A stretch of 64,000 nt of DNA, taken from assembly GCF_030252185.1 (NCBI RefSeq), contig NZ_CP126970.1, forward strand, positions 1,798,001 through 1,862,000. The letters run 5' to 3'. Both the position numbers and the translations under genes were made by a program. The notes beneath the pieces are model-generated. The model did no database searches and was not told the DNA's origin. It saw only the letters and a program-made list of their open reading frames with translations. Shown piece after piece: positions 54,802 to 62,879 of the stretch (its first letter is position 1; each line of letters opens with the position of its first letter). Source of the stretch: Corynebacterium suedekumii. Lineage in GTDB: Bacteria > Actinomycetota > Actinomycetes > Mycobacteriales > Mycobacteriaceae.

Positions 54802-55644
54802 GTGAGCTTCCAGACCCGCATCGACGAGCACCGTTCGTCACTGACCAGGACAGACCAGCTGCTCGTCGACCAGCTGCTGTCCCACCCCGCCGACGCCGCA
54901 CTGTGGCGTGGCGAGGAGGTGGCACACCGCGCCGGTGTCCACCCCTCCGCCGCGACCCGGCTCGCACAGCGGCTGGGCTACCGCGGTTACCTGGAACTCC
55001 GCCAGGACCTCCGGGTCCACCACGACGAGTTGATCTCCGGATCCGGCGCGGGCGACCGCTTCCGCCGCGAACTGGCGGAGGTTGGGGAAGGTTCGGTTCT
55101 GAACGCCCTCCTGACCACCGAGGTCGACTCCCTCACCACCCTGCGCAAGCACGTCACGCAGGACCGGATCGACCGGGCAGCGGATCTGCTGGCCACCGCC
55201 CGCACGGTCCACCTCTTCGCCCGCGGCAACGCGAGCGTGCTCACCGAAATGGCGGAGCGTCGTCTGCGTCGTTTCGCCCGCCCCACCGTCGTCCTCGACG
55301 GTGGCAACCGCGACGTCGCCGAGAAGCTGCTCCAGCTCGGCACCGACGACGTGCTCCTCGTCTTCGCCTTCCGTCGCTCCCCGCCGCACCTGGCCAGTGT
55401 CCTCGACCACGCCGACCGGGTCGGGGCACGGATCATCCTCATCACCGACACCCTCCACTCCCACGGCGTCACCCCGACCCTCGTGCTCGCCGCCCCCCGC
55501 GGCCACCAGGAGGGATTCGCCTCCCTGACGGTCCCCATGACCGTCACCAACGCCATCGTGCTCACGATGGCAGCCCGCCACTCCGACACCATCCTCCCGG
55601 CTCTCGACCGCCTCGACGGGCTGCTCGAGACCTTAGACGAATAG
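54802..55644 (+). CDS. RpiR/MurR-type regulator with SIS domain
   Basis: 280 residues. An N-terminal HTH of the RpiR fold (residues ~35-80, HRAGVHPSAATRLAQRLGYRGYLEL) is followed by a SIS sugar-phosphate isomerase domain (residues ~120-250, ARTVHLFARGNASVLTEMAERR and LVFAFRRSPPHLASVLDHAD). RpiR proteins bind phosphorylated sugars. It is the first gene of an ABC importer operon, 10 bases upstream of the lipoprotein; GTG start, leaderless layout. Confidence 0.88.
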   Translation: MSFQTRIDEHRSSLTRTDQLLVDQLLSHPADAALWRGEEVAHRAGVHPSAATRLAQRLGYRGYLELRQDLRVHHDELISGSGAGDRFRRELAEVGEGSVLNALLTTEVDSLTTLRKHVTQDRIDRAADLLATARTVHLFARGNASVLTEMAERRLRRFARPTVVLDGGNRDVAEKLLQLGTDDVLLVFAFRRSPPHLASVLDHADRVGARIILITDTLHSHGVTPTLVLAAPRGHQEGFASLTVPMTVTNAIVLTMAARHSDTILPALDRLDGLLETLDE

Positions 55645-55654
55645 GAAATCCCCC

Positions 55655-56839
55655 ATGTCCCCGCTGAACATCCGCACGTACGCGGCCGTCGCCCTCGCTC
55701 TGCCCTTGTCGATCTCCCTCGTCGCCTGCGGCGGCGGTACCCCCACCGACGGCGACAGCGCCGACGCCACCCCGACCGACGCCAACGCCGACCTCAACGA
55801 ACTGAGCCACGAGGAGCTCGTCGCCCGTGCCGAGGAGGAGGGCACGGTCACCGTCTACTCCTTCACCTCCCGCATCGCCGCCGTGGAGGAGGCCTTCGAG
55901 GAGCAGTACCCGAACATCGACCTCATCGGCCACGACATCTCCTCGACCGAGCAGATCACCCGCCTGAAGGCCGAGGCTGACTCCGGCGCCGAGACCGCGG
56001 ACGTCGCATACATCTCCGACGCTCCGGTGGTCATCACCGAGCTCATCGACCAGGGCATCCTCCACAACTACGTCCCGCCGCGCGTCGAGGACGTCCTGCC
56101 GGAGGAGTACCGCGACCCGATGCTCGCCAACCGTCTGTCCACCAAGGTCCTCATGTACAACGAGGAGGCCCACCCCCAGGGCAGCCCGATCACCAACCTG
56201 TGGCAGCTGACCGACGAGGAGTGGAACGGCCGTGTCGTCATGGTCGATCCGGCCGTCCGTGGCGACTACCTCGACCTGATGGCCGAGATCGTCCGCCAGT
56301 CCGATGCCATGGCCCAGGCCTACCAGGACCACTACGGCTCCGAGATCGAGCTCGACGACGACGTGGAGAACGCCGGCGAGCAATTCATCAAGAACCTCTA
56401 TGCCAACGGCCTCGTCCTCGTCGACGACACCGACTCGGTCAACCAGGCCGTCGGTGCCAAGGGACAGGACAATCCGCCGGTCGGCTTCACCTCCTACTCC
56501 GACCGCCGTGACAACGAGGAGGAGGGCTGGGCCCTGCAGGCCTCGCTGGGTACCGCCCCCTCACCGGGCATCACGTTCCCCGCGTATGTCTCGCTTGTCG
56601 ACGGCGCCGCCCACCCCGCCGCCGCACGCCTCGCCATCGATTTCCTCATGGGCGACGACTCCGCCACCGGCGGCCCCGGCTACGAGCCCTTCTACGTCCC
56701 CGGCGACTACCCGACCCGCACCGACATCGAGGCCCCGGCCGACGCTGCCCCACTCGACGAGCTCGCCGCCTGGGACATCGACCCGGAGGCCACCGCCGAG
56801 ATCCGCTCGGACGTCGCCGACTTCCTGCTCACCCTCTAG
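55655..56839 (+). CDS. Fbp/Afu-type binding lipoprotein of an ABC importer
   Basis: 394 residues, lipobox LVAC with lipidated Cys25, then a low-complexity Asp/Thr/Ala linker and a class-II periplasmic-binding fold (EGTVTVYSFTSRIAAVEEAFEEQYPNI). It belongs to the group labelled ferric-iron or phosphonate binders. With an RpiR regulator and a phosphatase in the same operon, a hexose-phosphate ligand as for AfuA is as likely as iron. GGAAATCCCCC precedes the ATG. Confidence 0.85.
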   Translation: MSPLNIRTYAAVALALPLSISLVACGGGTPTDGDSADATPTDANADLNELSHEELVARAEEEGTVTVYSFTSRIAAVEEAFEEQYPNIDLIGHDISSTEQITRLKAEADSGAETADVAYISDAPVVITELIDQGILHNYVPPRVEDVLPEEYRDPMLANRLSTKVLMYNEEAHPQGSPITNLWQLTDEEWNGRVVMVDPAVRGDYLDLMAEIVRQSDAMAQAYQDHYGSEIELDDDVENAGEQFIKNLYANGLVLVDDTDSVNQAVGAKGQDNPPVGFTSYSDRRDNEEEGWALQASLGTAPSPGITFPAYVSLVDGAAHPAAARLAIDFLMGDDSATGGPGYEPFYVPGDYPTRTDIEAPADAAPLDELAAWDIDPEATAEIRSDVADFLLTL

Positions 56840-56854
56840 CGCCCCGCGAGATTC

Positions 56855-58642
56855 ATGACCACCACACAGCAGATCCCGGTCGCCCCGGAGACCCCGCCCG
56901 CCCGGCGGCACCTCTCCCGGGTGACCCGGCTGGCCACCACACCCACCGTCCTCATGGCGGCGGGCACCATCGCGGTGCTGGCGATCCTCGTCATCGCCCC
57001 GCTGCTCGGCCTCATCAACACCACCCTCACAGCCGACAACCGTGAGGCGTGGACGGACGTGTTCGCCTCCCGGCTCTCCCGCAACCTGCTGTGGAGCCCG
57101 TTGGCCAACTCCCTGATGATGGGCCTGGCCACCGCCGTGCTCTCCACCGTCATCGGCGGTTTCCTCGCCTGGGTGGTGGTCATGACCCGCATCCCCGGCC
57201 GCGGGATCATCGGCCTCCTGGCCACCATCCCCTTCGCCCTGCCCAGCTTCGCTCTGGCCCTGGCGTGGGAGTCGGTGTTCCGCAACGACCTCATCGGCGG
57301 CTCCCAGGGGATCCTCGCCAACCTCGGCGTCCCCGTGCCCGACTGGCTGGCGTGGGGCCCGGTGCCGATCGCCCTGACCCTCACGGCCCACTACTTCTCC
57401 CTGTCCTTCATGCTCATCGCTGCCGCCCTGGCCAGCGTCAACGGAGATCTTCTCGAGGCCGCCGAACTCACCGGCGCCTCCACCCTGCGTACCGCCCGCC
57501 AGATCGCCCTGCCGGTGGTCGCCCCCGCCATGGTCTCCGGCGCGCTGCTCGCCTTCGCGGAGGGGGTGTCCAACTTCGTCACCCCGGCCCTGCTCGGCCT
57601 GCCGGTCCGCTACCACACGCTCTCCACCAGGTTGTACGGCTCGATCACCACCGGCGACTACGCCCGCGGTTACGTCCTCTCCCTCGTCCTCATCGTCGTG
57701 GCCGCCATGATCATGTTCGCCTCCTCCCGGGTGACCGGCAGCCGCCGCAGCTTCGCCACCATCACCGGCAAGGGTGGCCGTGCCCGGGGTGTCACCCTCG
57801 GGCCCTGGGCCTGGCCGGTTGCGCTGGTCTCCTGGGTGATCGTCGCCGCCACGACCATCCTGCCCGGCCTCGTCCTCGTCGCCAGTTCCCTGACCCGCCG
57901 GACCAACGACTTCACCTCGGGGTTGACCCTGCACTACTGGATCGGTGACTCCGATCCCGCCATCGCCCAGGGCCAGCGTGGCGTCCTGGTCAACCCGCAG
58001 ATCGGGGAGGCCACGTGGAACACCGTCCTGCTGGGCATCTGCGTGGCCGTCGGCGCCGGCATCCTCGGCCTCATGATCTCCTACGTGATCACCCGCTCGC
58101 AGGCCCCGCGGTGGCTCAAGGGCACGATGTCCCTTCTGTCCTTCGTGCCCTTCCTCATCCCGGGCATCGCCCTGGGTGCGGCGTTCATCGCCCAGTTCGG
58201 CGCCCCGATCGGCCCGTTCCCCAGCCTCTACGGCACCTTCGCCATCCTCGTGCTCGCCGGCGTCGCCGCCACGATCCCGTTCGCGGTCCGTTCGGCGACC
58301 TCGGCGCTGAGCCAGGTCAGCCGCGACATCGAGGAATCCGCCGTCATGGCCGGCGCCGGCCTGGGCCGACGGATGCGCTCGATCATCGCGCCGCTGACCG
58401 CCCGTGGCCTGTTCACCGGTGCCGTGCTCGTCTTCGTCCAGATGGTCCGCGACCTCTCCCTGGTCGTCCTCCTGGTCACCCCGGCCATGCCGGTGCTCGC
58501 CGTCATGACCTACCAGTACTCCTCCGAGAACTTCACCCAGATGGCGAACGCCGTCACCGTCATCATCGCCGCCATCTCCGTGGCCGCGACCATCATCGCC
58601 CGCCGATTCGAAGGACAGTCCCAGCCGTGGAAGAACACCTGA
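56855..58642 (+). CDS. Two-domain FbpB/AfuB-type ABC permease
   Basis: 595 residues with about twelve helices, a tandem fusion of two permease domains. EAA-type loops are EAAELTGASTLRTARQIALPVV (near residue 206) and EESAVMAGAGLGRRMRSIIAPL (near residue 492). This doubled form is typical of the iron/phosphonate/hexose-phosphate group. It overlaps the ATPase gene by 16 bases. Confidence 0.9.
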   Translation: MTTTQQIPVAPETPPARRHLSRVTRLATTPTVLMAAGTIAVLAILVIAPLLGLINTTLTADNREAWTDVFASRLSRNLLWSPLANSLMMGLATAVLSTVIGGFLAWVVVMTRIPGRGIIGLLATIPFALPSFALALAWESVFRNDLIGGSQGILANLGVPVPDWLAWGPVPIALTLTAHYFSLSFMLIAAALASVNGDLLEAAELTGASTLRTARQIALPVVAPAMVSGALLAFAEGVSNFVTPALLGLPVRYHTLSTRLYGSITTGDYARGYVLSLVLIVVAAMIMFASSRVTGSRRSFATITGKGGRARGVTLGPWAWPVALVSWVIVAATTILPGLVLVASSLTRRTNDFTSGLTLHYWIGDSDPAIAQGQRGVLVNPQIGEATWNTVLLGICVAVGAGILGLMISYVITRSQAPRWLKGTMSLLSFVPFLIPGIALGAAFIAQFGAPIGPFPSLYGTFAILVLAGVAATIPFAVRSATSALSQVSRDIEESAVMAGAGLGRRMRSIIAPLTARGLFTGAVLVFVQMVRDLSLVVLLVTPAMPVLAVMTYQYSSENFTQMANAVTVIIAAISVAATIIARRFEGQSQPWKNT

Positions 58643-59739
58643 CCTCATCCCTTCGCCTGGACAACCTGCGCAAGGATTTCCAGGCCACCGCAGCCGTCGA
58701 CGGCATCAGCCTCGAGGTGCCCGAGCGGGCCTTCCTCGTTCTGCTCGGACCCTCCGGCTGCGGCAAGACCACCACCCTGCGCATGCTCGCCGGACTGGAG
58801 AACCCCACCGGCGGGGAGATCTCTTTCGGCGGCCGTACCATCGCCACCGGCGACGGTGCCGTCCTCGTCCCACCCGCCAGACGCGAGGCCGGGCTGGTCT
58901 TCCAGTCCTACGCCCTGTGGCCCCACAAGACGGTCCGCGAGAACATCGCCTGGCCCCTGACCGTGGCCGCATGGTCGAAGGATCGGATCAGGGAGCGGGT
59001 CGTGGAAGTCCTGGACCTGTTGGCCATCACCGAACTCGCCGACCGCTACCCGGGGGAGATCAGCGGCGGCCAGCAGCAGCGCGTCGCCATCGCCCGGACC
59101 ATCGCGCCGGAGCCGAAGTTCCTCTTCTTCGACGAGCCGCTGTCCAACCTCGACGCCAAGCTGCGGGTGGACACCCGTGGTGAGCTCATGCGCATCCACC
59201 GGGCCACCCGAGCCACCAGCGTCTACGTCACCCACGACCAGGTGGAGGCCATGACCATGGCCACCCACATCGCCCTGCTCAGGGACGGCCGCATCGAGCA
59301 GTTCGGCACCCCGCAGGAGCTGCTCACCGACCCGGCGACGGCGTTCACCGCCACCTTCATCGGTACACCGCCGGCCAACGTGTTCCCCGCGGTCGTCGAG
59401 AACCGCTGCGTCAGCCTCTTCGGTGTCCTCTGCGCCCCCGCCCCCGAGGGAACCGTCGACGGCGATGAGCTGCAGATCATGTACCGGCCGGGCTCGCTGA
59501 GTCTCACCGGCAGCGACCATGAGCCCCGCCCGGTCATCCCGGCCGTGTTCGCCGATCAGGTCCCCATGGCCGACCGGTGGGTCATCGGCGTCGACCTCGT
59601 CGACGGCACTCGGGTCTCCGTCACGGTCGACGAACCGGTGGACCACCGGCCCGGCGATCCGGTGCAGATCCGACTGCCCGAGCTTCCCGACGCCTGTTTC
59701 GACGCCGCCGGTGACCGTATGCTCGGGGCGTGGTCCTGA
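58627..59739 (+). CDS. ABC importer ATPase of the FbpC/AfuC type
   Basis: 370 residues. Walker A GPSGCGKTTTL, Q-loop VFQSYALWPHK, signature ISGGQQQR, Walker B FLFFDEPLSNLD and H-loop VTHDQ are all intact; a C-terminal TOBE-like regulatory domain of about 130 residues follows. It powers the permease upstream. GTG start inside the permease end; the phosphatase ATG overlaps its stop. Confidence 0.9.
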   Translation: MEEHLTSSLRLDNLRKDFQATAAVDGISLEVPERAFLVLLGPSGCGKTTTLRMLAGLENPTGGEISFGGRTIATGDGAVLVPPARREAGLVFQSYALWPHKTVRENIAWPLTVAAWSKDRIRERVVEVLDLLAITELADRYPGEISGGQQQRVAIARTIAPEPKFLFFDEPLSNLDAKLRVDTRGELMRIHRATRATSVYVTHDQVEAMTMATHIALLRDGRIEQFGTPQELLTDPATAFTATFIGTPPANVFPAVVENRCVSLFGVLCAPAPEGTVDGDELQIMYRPGSLSLTGSDHEPRPVIPAVFADQVPMADRWVIGVDLVDGTRVSVTVDEPVDHRPGDPVQIRLPELPDACFDAAGDRMLGAWS

Positions 59740-60338
59740 TGCGGGTCCTCCTGATCCGCCACGGCGAGACCGAATGGAACCAGGCCCGCCGGCTCCAGGG
59801 CCAGGTGGACATTCCCCTGTCACCGGCCGGAAGGGGTCAGGTGGCCCTGCTGCGCCCCCTCATCCGGCACCTGGCACCGACCCATGTGGTCACCTCGGCC
59901 CTGTCACGGGCCGCCGACACCGCCGATGTGCTGGGTCTGCAGGTGAACGGCACCGAACCACGGCTCAACGAGGCCCACCTCGGGGAATGGGAGGGCGTCA
60001 GCTCCGCCGAACTCAAGGCCGCCGGCCCGGAGTACGCGGCCTGGCGGGCCGGCCGCTTCGACCCGCCCGGGGCCGAACCGCACGAGATATTCCGGACCCG
60101 GATACGCGAGGGTTTCGACGCCGTCGTGGCCGGCGCTGCCACGCACGACACCGTCGCCATCATCACCCACGGCGGTGTCGTTCGAGGTCTGCTCGCCCAG
60201 TTCGTCGGCCTCGACCCGGCCCGGGCCGTTCCCAGTCACCCCGCGAGTGTGACCCTCCTCGACGTGAACGGAGACGAGGTCAAGCTGCGACTGTACAACT
60301 ACGCCGGAGATCTCCCGCTGGGTGATCCGGCCGACTGA
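59739..60338 (+). CDS. Histidine phosphatase (phosphoglycerate mutase-like)
   Basis: 199 residues. LLIRHGETEW has the phosphate-accepting His8, with HGGVVRG near the end carrying the second His. It is of the small-substrate phosphatase group rather than a true glycolytic mutase. ATG 59739 overlaps the ATPase stop; a GTG at 59730 with TATGCT 6 bases upstream is an alternative start. Its place at the end of the RpiR/ABC operon suggests it handles a phosphorylated import product. Confidence 0.85.
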   Translation: MRVLLIRHGETEWNQARRLQGQVDIPLSPAGRGQVALLRPLIRHLAPTHVVTSALSRAADTADVLGLQVNGTEPRLNEAHLGEWEGVSSAELKAAGPEYAAWRAGRFDPPGAEPHEIFRTRIREGFDAVVAGAATHDTVAIITHGGVVRGLLAQFVGLDPARAVPSHPASVTLLDVNGDEVKLRLYNYAGDLPLGDPAD

Positions 60339-60344
60339 GTCGCA

Positions 60345-60531
60345 TCACCAGGGTGAGTAGCCGATCTCGTCCGGGGTGCAGATGGGGAGACGGGAGAGGA
60401 AGGCATCCGATGCCCCCTTGTTCCGCAGTTCGATACCGTTGTAGCAGCCCTGTGTCATGCCCGTGCGTTTCGTGCCGGCGGGACGGGAGACCACCCACCG
60501 CTGGCCGTCGAACTCGAAGGGGCCCGACCCC
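60345..60531 (-). pseudogene. 3' part of a secreted-protein gene cut by an IS3 element
   Basis: The frame GPFEFDGQRWVVSRP then TGMTQGCYNGIEL and ICTPDEIGYSPW stops at 60345 and has no start of its own outside the IS; an apparent ATG at 60587 lies inside the element. It continues the type of domain whose beginning is at 61821-62242, with the CYxG...CTPDEIGY tail expected of a secreted actinobacterial protein. The two Cys could have paired. Confidence 0.7.
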
Positions 60532-60556
60532 CGGAAAGTAGACACGGGGGATGTGA

Positions 60557-61453
60557 TCAGGAAGCAGATCTCAGCGTAACAGGACATTGCTCCTCAAACA
60601 CTGCTGGAGCGAGATACCCGCACCAGGAATGCCGACGCGTGGTGTTGTAGCGGGTACACCAGCGGAAAACAACTCGCCGGCACTGCAACTGATTGGCAAA
60701 CGTCTTTGCGTCCTGGAGGACCTCACGCTTCAACGCGGCGTTGAAGGACTCCGCCAGGGCGTTATCAGCGCTGCTGCCGATCGCGCCCATCGACTGCCGG
60801 ATCCCCAGCTGCGTACACGTGTCCTGGAACGCATGGGAAGTGTAGACACTGCCATGGTCCGAGTGAAAAATTGCGTCGTCGAGACTTCCGCGCTGGCCCT
60901 TGGCCATCACCAGGGCGTCCTGGACCAGGGAAGAACGCATGTGATCGGCAATCGCGAAGCCGACCAGCCGGCGGGAGAAACAGTCGATGACCGTGGCCAG
61001 GTACATATTCGACCCGTCCGCGATCGGCAGGTACGTGATATCGCCGACGTAGACCTGGTTCGGTGCCGGGGCGGTGAACCTCCGGCCGACGAGATCCGGA
61101 AACACCGGCTTCCTCCCATCCGAGACAGTCGTGGTGACCTTGCGTTTCTTGGAGTAGCCAACCAGTTGCAACGAGCGCATGATCCGGGCGACTTTCTTGT
61201 GATTGACCGGACTGCCGGGCGAGTCGTCGTTGAGTTGCGCCGTGATGCGTTTGGAGCCGTAGCAGCCGCGTTCTGCGGCGAACACGGCCTTGACCCGTGC
61301 GCCGAGGATCGCGTCGCTGAGCAGGCGTTGTGTCCTGGCGGAGGAGGTGTTTCTCCATTTGTAATACGAGGACCGGTTGAGTTTCAGAACCTCACATAAC
61401 CGCTTGACCGAATGGCTGTTCTTGGCGTCGTCAACGAACTGGAAGCGGATCAC
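60557..61453 (-). CDS. IS3-family transposase OrfB (DDE integrase)
   Basis: 298 residues. The integrase core has YVGDITYLPI (first Asp), FHSDHGSVYTS (second Asp) and NALAESFNAALKREV (Glu), all catalytic residues present, and an N-terminal HTH_21 segment (RSSYYKWRNTS). The GTG at 61453 overlaps the orfA stop (GTGA), so it is made by re-initiation or by frameshifting. Confidence 0.93.
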   Translation of the reverse strand: MIRFQFVDDAKNSHSVKRLCEVLKLNRSSYYKWRNTSSARTQRLLSDAILGARVKAVFAAERGCYGSKRITAQLNDDSPGSPVNHKKVARIMRSLQLVGYSKKRKVTTTVSDGRKPVFPDLVGRRFTAPAPNQVYVGDITYLPIADGSNMYLATVIDCFSRRLVGFAIADHMRSSLVQDALVMAKGQRGSLDDAIFHSDHGSVYTSHAFQDTCTQLGIRQSMGAIGSSADNALAESFNAALKREVLQDAKTFANQLQCRRVVFRWCTRYNTTRRHSWCGYLAPAVFEEQCPVTLRSAS

Positions 61454-61761
61454 CAGGTCGTCTCTTCCGCAAAATATTTCGCGGCCTTGCGCAGGATGTC
61501 GCGCTCTTCCTTCAGTCGGGCGTTTTCCCGTTCCAGCTGGCGGATACGTTCGGCATCGGTCACCGATGTCGGGGTCTGCGAGGCGGCCTCGGTGCTGGTG
61601 GTGGTGCGGGCGCCGGTGCCGTATTTGCGGACCCAGATCTGGAGGGTGTTGCGGTTGACGCCGAGTTCGGTGGCGAGGGCGTTGATCGATACGCCGGGGG
61701 AATTCTCGTAGAGGGCGACCGCGTCGTGGCGGAATTCCTCGGTGTAGGTCTTGCTGGGCAT
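61450..61761 (-). CDS. IS3-family transposase OrfA
   Basis: 103 residues: HTH (TEEFRHDAVALYENSPGVSINALATELGV) and a leucine-zipper-like coiled coil (RIRQLERENARLKEERDILRKAAKYF). It binds the IS ends. ATG at 61761 with AGGTAACC upstream. No typical A-rich slippery heptamer is seen before its stop. Confidence 0.93.
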   Translation of the reverse strand: MPSKTYTEEFRHDAVALYENSPGVSINALATELGVNRNTLQIWVRKYGTGARTTTSTEAASQTPTSVTDAERIRQLERENARLKEERDILRKAAKYFAEETTW

Positions 61762-61820
61762 GGTGGCAGGTTACCTTTCTTCCCCGGCAGAAAGCCGGGT
61801 TGTCGGGTGTCTACCAAACA

Positions 61821-62242
61821 GGGGTCAGGTCCAAGGCCACCCGCCAGTCGGTCTGGCTCTGGGAGACCCAGGCGAAGCGGCCGTCGCAGTGTTCGACAAC
61901 CGTCCGGTTCGAATCACGCCACTCCCACAGTGCGGCGTTGAAGGCCTGCGCCGAGCAGTCACCGCGGGCCGGTGCGGGAGCCGGTGCGGGCGGGCCGGGA
62001 ATCACACCGGGCAACGGGTTGGGGATCAGGCCCTGCTGGACCGCCCACCATGCGCCACCGCCGGCGGCGGCAGCCAGGGCGATGAGCGCCCCGGCACCGG
62101 CCACCGAACTTCCGTCATCGGTCGATGATCCCGATGAGGGCGTGGTAGCTTCGTTCTGGTCAGCGTCCTGGGCGGAGGCGGGCATGGCGGCGCCGGCTGT
62201 CAACGACAGCGCGAGACCGACGGAAAGGAGAGTTCTCTTCAT
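61821..62242 (-). pseudogene. 5' part of a secreted-protein gene cut by the IS3 element
   Basis: Starts ATG 62242 with a signal peptide (MKRTLLSVGLALSLTAGAAMPASA), an Asp/Ser/Thr linker, a hydrophobic Ala/Gly-rich segment (residues ~50-72), a Pro-rich stretch, then GDCSAQAFNAALWEWRD and VVEHCDGRFAWVSQSQTDW. The frame runs into the IS end and stops at a TAG supplied by it, so the product would be truncated at about 143 residues. TACCAT lies 6 bases before the ATG. Confidence 0.75.
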
Positions 62243-62316
62243 CAGGCAATGGTACGACGGTATTTATCTTTTCATCAGGTTTTTGACAGTCAAGTTCCCA
62301 TTGCGATCTCGCCGGA

Positions 62317-62787
62317 TCAGGCCGCCTGCGCGAAACCCGTGAACAACGAAGCGGGGGAGTGGACCGGCTGGTAGTGGCTGTCCACCAGCCACACAAAGGT
62401 GGGGGCGTGACCCACGGTGACCTCATGGACGGCGTCGACCACGGCGTCGTCGACAAGCGCCCGGACCCAGCCCTCCGCCAGGTCCGGGTCCACCGGTCCG
62501 CCGGCGGGGTCGGTGACGCGGACGGTGACGAGGTAGGCGGGTTGGCGGTCCTCGCCGTACCCGCGGATGCGGGCCTTGACCTGCTCGCCGACGCGGTGGC
62601 GGGTGACGGCGGCGGTGAGGGGGCCGGCTCCGAGCACGCCGGGCAGGCGCTTGCTCGGTGGCCGCCAGTTCGGCATCGGGCGGGCCAGTGAGCGGGGATG
62701 GTGCATGATCGAGGCGACGTCCGCGAGCGTGCGCGCCTGCGTCGTGCGGAGGTGGTCGGCGATGTGGGTGGCTGAGGTGATGTTCAT
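62317..62787 (-). CDS. Conserved hypothetical protein
   Basis: 156 residues from ATG 62787. A helical N-terminus (THIADHLRTTQARTLADVASIMHHPRSLARP) is followed by a beta-rich part with VKARIRGYGEDRQPAYLVTVRV. No family recognised. TAGAGT ends 7 bases before the ATG (leaderless layout). Divergent from the MFS exporter gene, with a 19-base palindrome between them. Confidence 0.65.
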   Translation of the reverse strand: MNITSATHIADHLRTTQARTLADVASIMHHPRSLARPMPNWRPPSKRLPGVLGAGPLTAAVTRHRVGEQVKARIRGYGEDRQPAYLVTVRVTDPAGGPVDPDLAEGWVRALVDDAVVDAVHEVTVGHAPTFVWLVDSHYQPVHSPASLFTGFAQAA

Positions 62788-62820
62788 GGCTCGCACTCTA
62801 AGAGGAGGGGACAACACGGG

Positions 62821-62839
62821 TGTTCGATAGTATCGAACA
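62821..62839. promoter_or_regulatory. Perfect 19-base palindrome between divergent genes
   Basis: TGTTCGATAGTATCGAACA is a perfect palindrome around a central G, 33 bases from the start of the minus gene and 40 from the MFS start. It is the right size for a dimeric repressor (TetR or MarR type). The arms resemble LexA half-sites but in the opposite order, so a LexA box is unlikely. Confidence 0.65.
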
Positions 62840-62879
62840 GGTGTACTAACCGCCACTGGTGGGCTAGTCTGGATTCGAC

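Larger units (their letters stand above)
60532..61820 (-). mobile_element. IS3-family insertion sequence, about 1.29 kb
   Basis: Two overlapping transposase frames on the minus strand, bounded by imperfect inverted repeats: TGTTTGGTAGACAC at the right end (from 61820) and CGGAAAGTAGACAC at the left (from 60532), with GTAGACAC identical. The size fits IS3. Target-site duplication is not found: GGG follows the right end and CCC precedes the left. The left terminus may therefore be altered or the boundary a few bases off. Confidence 0.8.

Noticed and set aside
60521..60545. Target-site duplication for the IS3 element
   Set aside because: The 3-5 bases on both sides are inverted complements (CCC and GGG), not direct repeats, so no duplication can be claimed.
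62821..62839. LexA (SOS) box in the MFS upstream region
   Set aside because: The half-sites are TGTTCGA then TCGAACA, the reverse of the SOS order TCGAAC...GTTCGA, so a different regulator is more likely.
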